64,000 nucleotides of DNA, taken from positions 5,969,001 through 6,033,000 of the forward strand of contig JAJKFH010000102.1 in the NCBI GenBank assembly GCA_023333565.1. The letters are read 5' to 3'. Shown here piece by piece: positions 38,601 to 50,053 of this stretch (the stretch's first letter is position 1; each line of letters opens with the position of its first letter). The notes beneath the pieces were generated by a model. It saw only the letters and a list, made by a program, of their open reading frames with translations, searched no databases and was not told where the DNA came from. The DNA is from Puffinus mauretanicus (Eukaryota; Chordata; Aves; Procellariiformes; Procellariidae). Position numbers and translations under genes: made by a program.

Positions 38601-40997
38601 GTGTGGGGTTTTGCATGGCTGTCAGCTTGGTGCAGGGAGAAAAGGTTGTGTTATGTTAAAGGTGGATTCATAAATTGTTTATACAGAGCTAAACAAACGT
38701 CATTTTACAAGCAAAAATAGTTACAGTGTGTGGTTAGAAGTCTGCTAATGGACAGGTTTTATTTAAAATAATTTATTCTGTGCACTTGGTGAAATGTCCT
38801 TTAACTGGTTCTCATTTAGGCTGATCACATAAGCAAACCCTTAAAGCAGAGTACAAACCCCTGAATTATATGTAGAGTCAGAACATGATTTTATCTTTTT
38901 TGACTGGTTACTAAGTACACCCAAATCCACATAAATCAGGTTTTAGAGTTAAATATGAAGTCCTATTTGTAACTTGTGTGTTTGTTTTTAGCTGGCATGG
39001 GCTCATATGGTTCTCTTTATACACAAAGAATTAGCTAGTCTTTAGAGACAGCTTTTGATTTGCATTTTCTTCTCTGTTTAAAAAAAGGCCAACTAAACGT
39101 TAATTCCTTTCTTTCCAATTAATTCCCCTCCCCCCATTTAAACTGAGCTATTAACATGTTTAAGTGTGAGGTATATTACTATGGCTCTGTATAGAATTGG
39201 ATCGTTATATAGTTAGTCATTATATAGTATAGTTAAAGGCGTATTTGTACCATGTCAGAGAAATCCCATCCTAATTGAAGGCATCTTTTCTAAAAAGCAA
39301 AACAAAGTGGGACCTCATCATGCTGCCTTCTTGTGCCACCTTGATTTTATTGACAGGAAATCAAACACATTTCTTTGATCTGTCAGTGAAGATAAAAAAG
39401 GCAAGTGAATGAAGTGTTGTGCATGTTTAATTTGGTCGGGTATTTAATTTTGCTCTAATATCATATAGAATGTTTCAGCTTTACTCTCGACAGCACTTGT
39501 AGCTTGCATTAAAAGAGGAAATGGATACAAATAAATTTGTACTCAGATTAAGGGCAGTCTTCACATTGCTGGCAAAATGCCAGCATGTTGCATGGCGTGA
39601 GCATTACTGATATACATTTTCTGCTCTATGTTAGCATTTTGCTAGGAATGACAGTAATTAAAAGAACAAATAATTTAACTGAAGTAATTTTTCTTTCTAG
39701 AGAAGGTTGCTTCCTAATGTTATTGCCAAAAATCTCACCAAATGCCTTAGGAGCAGAAGAGGGGTGTACAGAGAGAATCGATCAGTAATTTTTTTTTACT
39801 TTAATAGGACAAATGGGGTATCTGGGGCCACTTGTTACACTCAGATTGAAGCAGTCAGGGAGATAATACAGAAGTAGGAGGACTGAATCCATATGCTTCA
39901 TCAGCTGATTTGTCAGAGCACCGTTTGGCAAACAATTTTGCTTGTGGTCTGTTTCAATTTGTTAACAAATATTTTTACATAAAACATTGCAATGAGAGAT
40001 GTGCGTGACTCTTCAACAAGGTCAGTGGTATGATATCAAGCGTTTTCTTGTGATTAAAGTGGTCTTCTATCTTTGTTGTTCTGAGTTTAACCACCCAAAG
40101 TTAAACTGACTGTGGGGGGAGGCTTTTAACTTCAATATCCTGCATTAGGTCACCAGTGTTCGCAAATCTGAATATTGAAGTCATCTCCGGGGTCTAATCC
40201 ATTATGGATCAGTCCCATTTAAGTCAACAGTGAGCCTCTGACCGCGAGAGACACACTAAGCCTCTGCAGAAGTCTGATGCAGCAAAAAATGCAAATGCGG
40301 GCATCAGGCTGTTCTGCAGGACAAGAAGTCATAACCTTTTTGAAAAAACTGAGTAACTTTGTTTCAGCATTTTCAAAGTGAAGATTTAAGTTTTGCAAAG
40401 TTGATATGACTTCTTGTTCCTATCTTTTAATAAAAATGCTTTAAAATTGCTGAAGCAAAGCCAAAACAAGCCCTTTCAGTTCCCAGAAATTCCAAACCCA
40501 ATAATTTTTCTGTCAGGGTACAAAATATTTTTGGTGTTTGTCTAAAGTTGTGAATACAGTGAGAATCCTTGAGCTGCCTAGTTTGAACTGCTATTTCTTG
40601 TTTGTGAGTACCGCTGTTCTCCGTGTAAGAGAGCTCTATGGCAAATTCATGTGATTAAAAGTGAAGTGTCATCACCAGGTAGCTCAATACTATGTCCACT
40701 GATTAATAGGATTCCTCCTGAGTTAAAATAGCAAGGGTTTGTACTGATGTATCTGTTAAAGTGGTTGATCTTCAGTGTTAAAAAAGATATTTGTGTGTTG
40801 ATACTGCTTTTCTATACCTCCTTTTAAAAATTCAGAGCAGCCTTTTAACCCATCTGCCAGGAAATGGTTTGGTTTTAATGTACCATTTCCAGCTGTTTTG
40901 AAACTGGCCCTCATTGTGTCCTCCTCCTTGATTTCAACTTGTCATTACGTCTTCCTCTTCTTCTCCAAACTCTGGTCCTGCCTTTCCATATTTGCCA

Positions 40998-41053
40998 TAC
41001 ATTTCCATACTCCTCCATGCTTCCGTACATTTCCATACGTCTACATACTTCTC
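40998..41053. repeat. Degenerate 28-bp tandem duplication, pyrimidine-rich
   Basis: The 13-mer TACATTTCCATAC occurs at 40998-41010 and 41026-41038. The full 28-bp units match at roughly 22 of 28 positions. The array lies at the end of a pyrimidine-rich stretch that starts near 40920. Confidence 0.75.
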
Positions 41054-44000
41054 TGTGCTTCTCTTGCCTTCAAGGACAGCTCGAACCCTGTGCTGATACT
41101 GGTAACGCCTGGTGGTGGCTGGTGGCTGGGTTGTGCACTTGGACCTCTCTTCTGATGCTGGCGGGCTTCAACCCTCGGGAGCTGGTGCCAGGGTTGCACG
41201 TGGCGTGCCAGCTGGCCGGGCAGCGTAGGGCGCTCTCTGCGTTGTTGACCCTCTTGGCAGAGCTCGCCCAGTCTGTAATCGATCATTTTGTTGTTGAAGA
41301 AATGAAATGCTTAGTTATTTATATACCTGCACGTGCATGCATGCAGGCAGAGGTACCTTATTACTTGTCTGAAAAGTAGTAACTGTCAGTGCTGCAGATG
41401 ACTAACCCATCGTACAGCGCTGATTATTTTGCATTGATCCTGTGATCATGTAGGACTTCATAGTTATTTTATAGCAGCACTGTAACAGCATATGTTTCTT
41501 AATTGTCGGCAGAGGTAGTAGCACTTTGGACCTTTAGCTTTAATGCTGAGTCTGCTGTGTCAGACAGTTTCTGTGCTAAGAAAGAAGTGATGATTTAAGT
41601 GGGCTGCATTCACTTGTTCTTTTTTAAATGTGATTTCAGTGTTTCTCTTGTGACAGTTCAGTAACAGTCCTAGTGATAGGATTTCAGAGGGTCATCTTGT
41701 CCCTCCAAATTCAGCCTACCTACTCCACTCAGTACTAGTAAGGGCTTCTATTGCACTCACTGGTACATCATCACTCATTTCTTACTGGAATAGATTCAGA
41801 TGAACCACTGAAGTTCAGCTTCACAAGGGGATTTAACATTTTAAAAAAACATGTGTAACCCACAGTTGATTTTTTTCTTTTCTTAATACCTACATCCAAG
41901 CAGAAAACATAAGTCACTGTAGAAATAGAAATCAAATAGTCTATTTGGGTTGCCAGCGTAAGCACCAATGCTTCATGATCTGTGTCTGTTTTTTGGTCTC
42001 TATGGTTCTGTTGCCTTTTGTAAATGAGAAGCCGATGCTGTTAAATTTAGATGTGAATTTGAATCCAAGCTTTCCAAAAACACAGAAGTGTTCGGCCCTC
42101 ATCAAAAAGTGCAGACCCTGAGCCAGATGGTCAAAGTTCAGAATGGTGCAGAAGTACAGATTGAATCGATCTCTAATTAGAATTGAGAAGCAGCCAGCAT
42201 ATCAAAATTAGGGATATTGTATGCATTTTCTTTTTTTCTTTTTCTAAAATGCAAGTCAAGAACTGCTTACAACCTAGAAGTCACAAGTTGAAAGTAGGAC
42301 TTTTCTTAGATTAAAACTGTGCACAGGACAAATCAGTCACCAGTTTCATGAAAGAAATTAGTGATTGCTGAGGTTGCTTAAAAAGTCCTAGCGCCTGTAG
42401 CATCCAGTTCGTAGATTATAGGCCAGAACAGTAGTGGCTGAAAATGGCCATCTTATGCAGGCATTGACCTATTGTTGTGATCAGCCGTATACCTGATATC
42501 TCAGCAGGCAAATATTTTTTCTCATTTGTGACCACAAAGGCAAAATAAACCTATAGTATAAACTAACCTAGTGTGTCTTTAAGTTGATCCTTGCAGGTCA
42601 AGGATGAAGTAGGTTGGAAGCAGTCCTCAGGGCTTGCTGGTCTGTCAGCTTATATCTGTGCTAAGTGAAAAAAATAATTTTAATACCATAGAAGACATGT
42701 AGAAGATAGGGTTTTACTTTTCTTGTATATTAATTACTGTTTCTCTCTGTTCTGATCTTCATTGAAGTGTCTGCCTACAAGTAATCTAGGAGAGGTGAGG
42801 GATTTTCACATATAGTGCATGCTTAGTGTGCCTTTTGCAGGTCCTGGCTTTAGATGTTGAAGTAGCTTGTACTTTAGAGAAATTACATCTCTGCAGCACT
42901 GATGATGAAGTATTTGGGGGCTGCAAGTCCCTAAGGCTACAGTTGTTTTTTTTGAATGAGTCATAATACAAGAATCCAAAGCCAAGTCTTAAAGAAAAAT
43001 GATTAATTCTTTTCACAGAGGAGTTCATTAGTGACATAAAGTCATGAGAAAGAGGAGGAGCCATCTGTAACACTAGATGGTTAATAACTGGTATTAGTGT
43101 GAGAGCTTTAAATCAGGAGAACTAAAATAATGCAAACCACAAGGTCTGATGGAGAAGAAAAAAGTGTTAAAATTTGATTGCAGTGAAGCGATCGCTTGAC
43201 TTTCATGAGCACAGGATTTATCCTTTTTAAAAGGTGCAGAATATCTCTGCCTGCCTTTGGCTTCGGTGAAAGCATGTTCTAAAAAATGGGCCACTAAATA
43301 TCATTGGTGTTCTTGGTCACCTGGAGAGTTTAATGAGATCTTCCTGCTCCTGTTGCTACAGCATATGCAGAACATGGCCCAAGATATACATCTGGCTCCT
43401 GCTGTCATTTCCAAATCCCTGTTGTAATTTCAATAAGAACAGACTGAACTCTAAAGGCGCTGTATCTGCAGCTTCACTGATGATTATTTCCTAGTTTCTA
43501 ATTTTCTTTTTATTCTGGTTTTCAACACTCAAGTGAACAGTTCTTAAAACCTCACTGAGTTTGCTTTTTTTTCAGTTTATTCCCCTGATGGCAACTCCTT
43601 TTTAGAATTGAAAAATATGCTTGACGCTCTCTGTAGCAATTCTTTATCTTCCCCCCCAATCTTTTGTCTTAATTTAGAGGCTGCATTTATTTGCATTATG
43701 TTTTTAATGATATTTATTAATGCTGTTCTGCTTAATACTGTTAAACAGTCCTTAGTGAAGGACTGAGGTGGATGTGAATCTTTAGATGGGATAATTTTCA
43801 TATGTATTTCTGTAACTTGCTGCTAATTGTGATGTTGCTTCTCAAGTTGCATCCCGAAAGAGTCTGAAATATATTGAAAGGGAGAAAATATGGCAGTATA
43901 TGGCTCCTTTGGCTTTGTTCTAGTGTAAGTGAGACTGTCGAGTTGAAAATGTGGGAGGATTAGTTAGTACGCAGGAGGCAGAATGGTGATTATTGCTTTC

Positions 44001-47000
44001 AATGGATCTTTTTTTCACTCATGCTGTGTATTTGGCTGCTCTGTTTTAGTTCACCGTAGAATTAAAATAGCTTCCCATGCTAAGCAGGCAGTTGGGATAT
44101 TGGAGCTGTAAACTCAAACGGGTAAGATCACCAGGTATTAATAGATGACATATCCTCCGCTGTGTGTGCACCCAGCGTCCCGCTCCTGCTGGGTCCCAGC
44201 TGGTGTTACTGCATCTCAAGTTGAGACTGAAGACAGTTGTCACTGTTTTCTTCGCATGAACGCAAACTATCAGCTTCAAGCTACCAATTTGTGACCATCT
44301 GATGTACAAATTGAAGAACAATAATGTAAGACAATTGAGGACAGTGTCTCTGAAGTACAGAATTGTTTTCCTCGGTCTGTGTTATTCAAAGCAGATTTGA
44401 TCCCCATTTAGAATTTAATTTTTCCCATCTGCTGTGTTTTAAAGGAAAGTAATAATTTTCAAAGTTCTGCGTTTAGTTGAAGCGGTGTCTACTTTTTAAA
44501 TAATAAACCCTGACTGTTTGTGACTGACTCTGTGATCTGCTCTACATCGTCAGGTAGTTCTTCAGGCTGGGATAGTCATGATAGTTTAAGGTTTTTAGGC
44601 AGCCAAATCACATGGAAGGTCCCTTGGAATTGGGTGACTGAGTCCCCGAGGCTCTGCTGAGAACATCAAACATCAGCGTCAGAGTTTCCACAAGGTTTCC
44701 AAGCTGTGACCGGTGGCTCTGAGCCAGGAAGTTCACCCCGTGCTCTCGCCTCCTTCCAGGAGCTGCTTTCCCTAGGTCCTCCTTGCAGGATGCCTTATGC
44801 AGAAGGTCACCAAAACTCTCTGAGTATCTTCATTTGAACTGGGATTTCCCCAGGAGCCCAAGGCAGAGCGCCTGTACGGCTGGTTCCAGCTTGCCCCTCG
44901 CCGTTCTTGTGTGCCGCAGAGTGGCGGTGGTGCTAACCATGCCACATGGTCTGGGCAACAACCCTCTGCCCCCATCCCCTATGCTTTCTGGGGTTTTCCA
45001 GCAGCAGCCGAGATACTTGTGCTCTACTGTGGCAAGAGGAAATGTGGAAAATTAGGTACTGCTTTATGTCAGTACCAGTGGAGTTAGTTAATTTGACGTC
45101 CTTTCTGTCAGATACAAATGGTGGGGAATTCTGTTGCGTTGGGTTCTGACCAGTACTTGCATCCACAGGGGTGCAGACTTTCCTAGTCTGTAGGTCTTGA
45201 ATCTTACCAAATCTAATCATCCACTCCTTGAGATAATTTCTGCATCTATATTTTTGTTGTTGTTGCGTGGTTGCCAACAACCACAAACAGGTTTTCTTTT
45301 GGTGCATGTTACAAATCTGAGAAAGCTTGCTAGGTGACCTGAAAGCAAGAACTGATAGTTTCCCTTGAAAGTTACAAATGGCACCAGCGCTGCTTAGGAC
45401 TAGAATGTATTCTCTGATTTTCTCTCTCTCTCTTTTTTTTAAAAATTCATAATGCTTATCTGTGAAAACCTTGAAGCCGTGCTTTCCTGAGGGCATGTCG
45501 GTTTGTCTATTGTGTATGATATGCAAAAGAATCTCCTACTTTTTTTTTTTTTAAATGTAGATGTCTTTGCTAAAGCTGTGAGACAGACTTCTCTCTGAGC
45601 AGCTGTGGCCCATCCAGGGAGATGCTCACCCAAGCCTGGGCATTGAAGAGAGGAGCAGTCATCGTGGTGTTATCAGTACTAACGATTACCCTGACATCTT
45701 CACTCAACAAGAGGGAAGAATAATTGAGGTGTAAGTCTGAGTTGCAGACTGACAGGGCAGCTTGGATTAAACGTGATCCTTTGCCACTTGGGATGTTGAG
45801 CACAGAGCACAAGGCCACGTGGGCAGCGTGTGGAGGTGTGCGCACTTAGGGCAGGCAGCATCCTCGGGCAGTTTGGTGGCTGGTTTCTGACAACCCACAG
45901 AGGTCATGCAAGGCTAGCTTTGGTTTTGTTTTTCCCAGGGGCTATATAATTAAATCTGGTCATATCAGGACAGGGAAAGCAGAAGGCCTTACTGTACCTT
46001 CAGTGCCTGCTACAGATTAAATGGTATCAGTTTACTAAGAATTTTTAGCATGGATAAAACACTCCAACAGTGTTCTTGTAAATGTCTGAACAATTTTTCT
46101 CAAACACTGAAATAAGTCACCCCAGACACATATCTGGCACAGGCTGTTTCAGTCTGAACTCTTTGGCTGACAAAGCTATATGAACTGAAAGGTCCTGTAA
46201 TGGAAGAAGTTTAGTCAGCTGTAGCTGTGAGCTTTGTGAATGGTGTCACCTAAGATAGAGGTGCAGGATGTGGCGATGGCAACTGCAGCCGCAGACAAAA
46301 TTTGCTATAAATGGTGATACATTCCCGTGATCTTAGAAGAAACGAAAAAAAAAAGCAGCATTTCCTCAAACAAGTGCCTCTTTCTGAAAAGCTCCGAATT
46401 AATTATTTGCAAAGTTTGGGATTACTCTGAATAGATGAAATGTTAGAGCCATTTAAGAACGGTGTTGCTTTCATCCTGGTTTTGTAAAGAAAGTAGGCTT
46501 ATGTGATCATGCTGTCTGACAATTTCAAGCAAATTTGGCAGATGGGCGGAAGCATCAGAGATTACTATCTTCCTAGAAATTTTATGGCAACCTATGGGAT
46601 ACCAGAGGAAGGTCCAAATTAGTGGCCTTGCTTGGTAGTAGATGACTGGCAGTTTAACACAGTGAGAGATTATGGAGAGAGAGACATATAAACCTGCTCA
46701 TCAGCATGCACATAGCCCCCAGCACAGCTGCCTCCTCCTGGCCACAGGGCTGTTGCTGAGGAAAGGGGTCATTGCAATACAGTGAGTGCTGAGGGGACCA
46801 AAAATATAGCTCTTCAGTGAGCCCCATTTCATTAGATCCTCTGTTTGCAGAACTAATTTCAAAAATTTCCTCTGGCTGCGCTGTGATCCTTGGATTCTGG
46901 CATCGTGCTGGCTAGTGCGCCGGCTACAGACGCACTGTGTGTGGCAGTCATGACATTTTCTGCTCTGCAGATCAGAGTTCAATGTAATCGTTACCAGGAA

Positions 47001-47099
47001 GGTCTGCTTTGTTATGGTGGTGCCTTCCCAAACGCCATATAACCAGGGTCAAAACTGTAGTTGTTATGGCTCACGCAAGATCCAGAGTCTCCCCACATT

Positions 47100-47611
47100 A
47101 TCATAGAATTATAGAATAGTTTGGATTGGAAGGGACCTTTAAAGGTCATCTAGTCCAACCCCCCTGCCATGGGCAGGGACATCTTCAACTAGATCAGGTT
47201 GCTCAGAGCCCCATCCAACCTGACCTTGGGATGGGGCATCTACCACCTCTCTGGGCAACCTGTTCCAGTGTTCCACCACCCTCATTGTAGAAAATGTCTT
47301 CCTTATATCTAGTCTAACCCTACCCTCTTTTAGTTTAAAACCACTCCCCCTTGTCCTGTCGCAACAGGCCCTGCTAAAAAGTCTGTCCCCATCTTTCTTA
47401 TAAGCCCCCTTTAAGTATTGAAAGGCCGCAATAAGGTCTCCCCAGAGCCTTCTATTCTCCAGGCTGAATAACCCCAACTCTCTCAGCCTTTCCTCATAGG
47501 AGAGGTGTTCCAACCCTCTGGTCATTTTTGTGGCCCTCCTCTGGACCCGCTCCAACAGGTCCATGTCTTTCTTGTGCTGAGGGCTCCAGAGCTGGACGCA
47601 GTACTCGGGCT
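47100..47611 (-). mobile_element. CR1 LINE 3' fragment, best-preserved copy (antisense)
   Basis: Read on the minus strand, this is the terminal part of CR1 ORF2. An open frame of 141 codons (47139-47564) carries [49 protein letters not shown] and ends GVGLDDL with a stop. A short 3' UTR follows, ending in CR1-type repeats (TTCTATAA TTCTATGA in sense). The element is 5'-truncated at about 47611, as most CR1 insertions are. The uninterrupted frame suggests it is the youngest of the CR1 copies here. This 3' end is typical of birds and is the main evidence for the avian assignment. It lies antisense within PDE3A intron 2. Confidence 0.96.
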
Positions 47612-50011
47612 CATCTTTTTGTGCTTCAGTGTCTGGTTTATGGTTATGTGGCTCTGGGTGCTTTAAAGAATCAGCAGCAAAATCAGTGATTGCATTGCTG
47701 ATTAGGAAAGGTTTTCTTCGATCAATGTGATGAGTTAAAGGGAAGGTGCTACGTTCAGTCCTACCAAAGAATATGCCTTACAGAGCTTGCGGCTGGTCCA
47801 CCGCCAGGGAGCAGTGAAATTGCTGTGCTTCGTTAAGGTGGAGAAAAGATTCTCATAAATGTCCTGTTTGCTTGCCGGAGAAGAGAACACCCAAAATCTC
47901 GTGTTAGTACAAAGTGAGAGTAAAATAAAAATACGAAGTCTGGGTACTCCAGTTCTGCAGCTTTAAATACAGAAAAGTGAAATGTCAAAAAATTGTACGC
48001 ACACTTTTCTTTTCTCCTTAGTCATTCAGTGAAAGGTGGAGTAGTTAAGTCTGTGGCGCCTTTAAAATGATTCATTATTTCCATAGAAGCCAATTCATGT
48101 TTATCCTTCAAATCGCTCTGTGGACATTAAAATAATGGAGAATTATATTTGCTTTTAATTTTGTTTCCAGACAGCTTGGCCTAAGCATTCATGATGTGAC
48201 TTGGAAACTATATCGAATTGTGATTTATTGTTGCTCGTAATTGTGTGAAGATTGGAGATATGCTGGATGCTGCTTTTTTCCTTTTTTCCCTCTTTGCCTC
48301 CCCCATTCGTTCACTTAAGAGAGTGTTCTTGAGTGTAACGTGGTGAAAGGCCAGCATCTCTGCCTTCAGTGCTTTTCCTTGTACAAGCCACAGCAAATGA
48401 AGATTTTATTTTTTCCCTTACATGAGGCTGTGTGAAATGAATTGTGGTTTGTGTGTGATAACTGTGGTTTTTTTCTTTTTTGTATTTTTTCTTATTATGC
48501 TTAAGTTTTGACTGGTTTTATGTTGTCATGTCCCTTCCTGAAGGGTGGAGAGAGAGCAGTATTTTTTAGTTAAGCTGGATGAGTTCAGTTTTGTGAGAAT
48601 CATATGCAAAACACCAATGCGGGACAGGGGAAGACTTTTATTTGCAGTAAGGCATCTGTTAAGTATAAGGATGTCAAATCTGCTTCACAGGTGGGTCAAC
48701 TGTTTCTTAACCAGGAACAATTTGTAAACTAAATTTATGTATCAGGTCTTATGGATAAAGGAATTTGTTATTCCTATTTTCCTAAATTCGATTCTCCTAC
48801 ACAGTTTTATCTGCTTTTTCTCCTAGTGAGTAAAAAGCTATTCTCAGATTTTTATACATAATATAATTTAATTGAAGAAAACGAATGGGATTTTGTGAAA
48901 TGTAATATAAAAACCTGCAGACGGTTATGCAAATTATGAAAGTTTTTTTTCTAGCCATGTTACAGCATCCAGAATTCAAACCTAAAAATTCTAAGTGAAC
49001 ATTAAAATATACTAGAATATTGTTTGCATATTGCATTTAAGAGTGTTCCTTGAAGATAAGTTTCCTGCCCTGACAAAAATTGTCTGTGTGACAGTGGGAC
49101 ATGCTACTTGTGATTTGGTCCTGCAGTTGCAGCAGTATGTGCACTTCCTGGTACGTGAAAGTTTTCTTGCAAATTCCCGGTAAGCCCCCAACCATGCAAA
49201 CTGAGATGATTGCACAGTTGGTTCTGTGAACTGTGCATGTCTGTCACTGGTCTCTAGTGCATCCTATTGTGATCTTGCCGTCTTATTTTTCATACAAGTT
49301 CTTTAGGGGAAAATCCTTTCTATTATTTTTGTACGTAAAAAGAAACCTCAAAACATACAGCAAGTGCATTTGGGCCCGGTGAGGAGTTCCAGGTGGTACC
49401 ACAGCCTAAAACACCCACCCAAATGCCAGTCTAAAAAAAGAAGCGGGCGGAGGGGGAAGAAAGCACAAAACCAGCTGGTTTTCAACATTGTAAGGAATTT
49501 ATTTTGCTCCTTACCTTAGTTATCAATGAGCATGTTTAGTTGATCTGGTTTTGCTTTTTGTTTCCAGCCTGTTTGCTTTCTCATTCTCAAGCTCTAGAGT
49601 ACTTCAGTTATAGTCACGGCATGACATCGCTTAAATCAGAGTTGGAATGAAGTCACAAAGTGAGCAGTAAGCCAATCTCTTCCAGAATTTATGGGAGGAA
49701 ACTGCATTCGCAATTATTAGCATAGATTGGTAAATGAATACTGACCAGTCTGAAATTAAGTTCACCTTAGCTTAGCTCTTTTGTTTTTTATTTTGTTTTA
49801 TCAAGTTAGTTGTTTATTAGTGTTGATTGCAAACATGTTACTCATGCCTCTATTCCCAAGTATCCGGCCTTTGAGTTTCAATGAGTAAAGTGGTTTGGAA
49901 AGAATCCAAAAAAAAAAAATCAGTTCATGCAGAGGCTATGCACGTTAGTAGAAAACTACTTACAAAGTCTGAGCATGGATTTTGCGTGCACTTTTACCCT
50001 AAAAAAAGACT

Positions 50012-50053
50012 CTGTGTGTGTATATGTGTGCATGTGTGTATATGCATATATAC
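50012..50053. repeat. TG/TA microsatellite
   Basis: An alternating purine-pyrimidine run made of interrupted TG and TA units, about 42 bp. It is an imperfect simple repeat, potentially able to adopt Z-DNA in its TG part. Confidence 0.9.

Larger units (their letters stand above)
18177..47099 (+). other. PDE3A: PDE3A intron 2, central segment
   Basis: This is 29 kb of intron without a recognised exon. Contents seen are a CA microsatellite (18661-18683), a 1.1 kb pyrimidine-biased stretch (about 20860-22000), an old CR1-like relic (about 23200-23545), a GA/TA microsatellite (24584-24626), a TAAT-rich block (about 26300-26350), a CpG cluster (about 27955-28060), C/A homopolymer tracts (29107-29143), an A-rich tract (37088-37118), GC-richer patches (about 34790-35000, 38270-38640, 41085-41285, 44700-44950) and a 28-bp pyrimidine-rich duplication (40998-41053). 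The longest open frames (32039-32626 and 44933-45526, both minus, about 195 codons) show no domain, signal peptide or family resemblance. Confidence 0.8.

Noticed and set aside
41675..41725. Possible further CR1 remnant (AGAGGGTCATCTTGTCC)
   Set aside because: The resemblance to the CR1 3' end is only about 17 bases, and neighbouring sequence does not continue the element.
44933..45526. 197-codon open frame on the minus strand
   Set aside because: It is antisense within intron 2, its composition is low in structure, and I see no domain, signal peptide or family resemblance. A frame of this length is expected by chance in 64 kb, and it overlaps plus-strand frames of similar quality.
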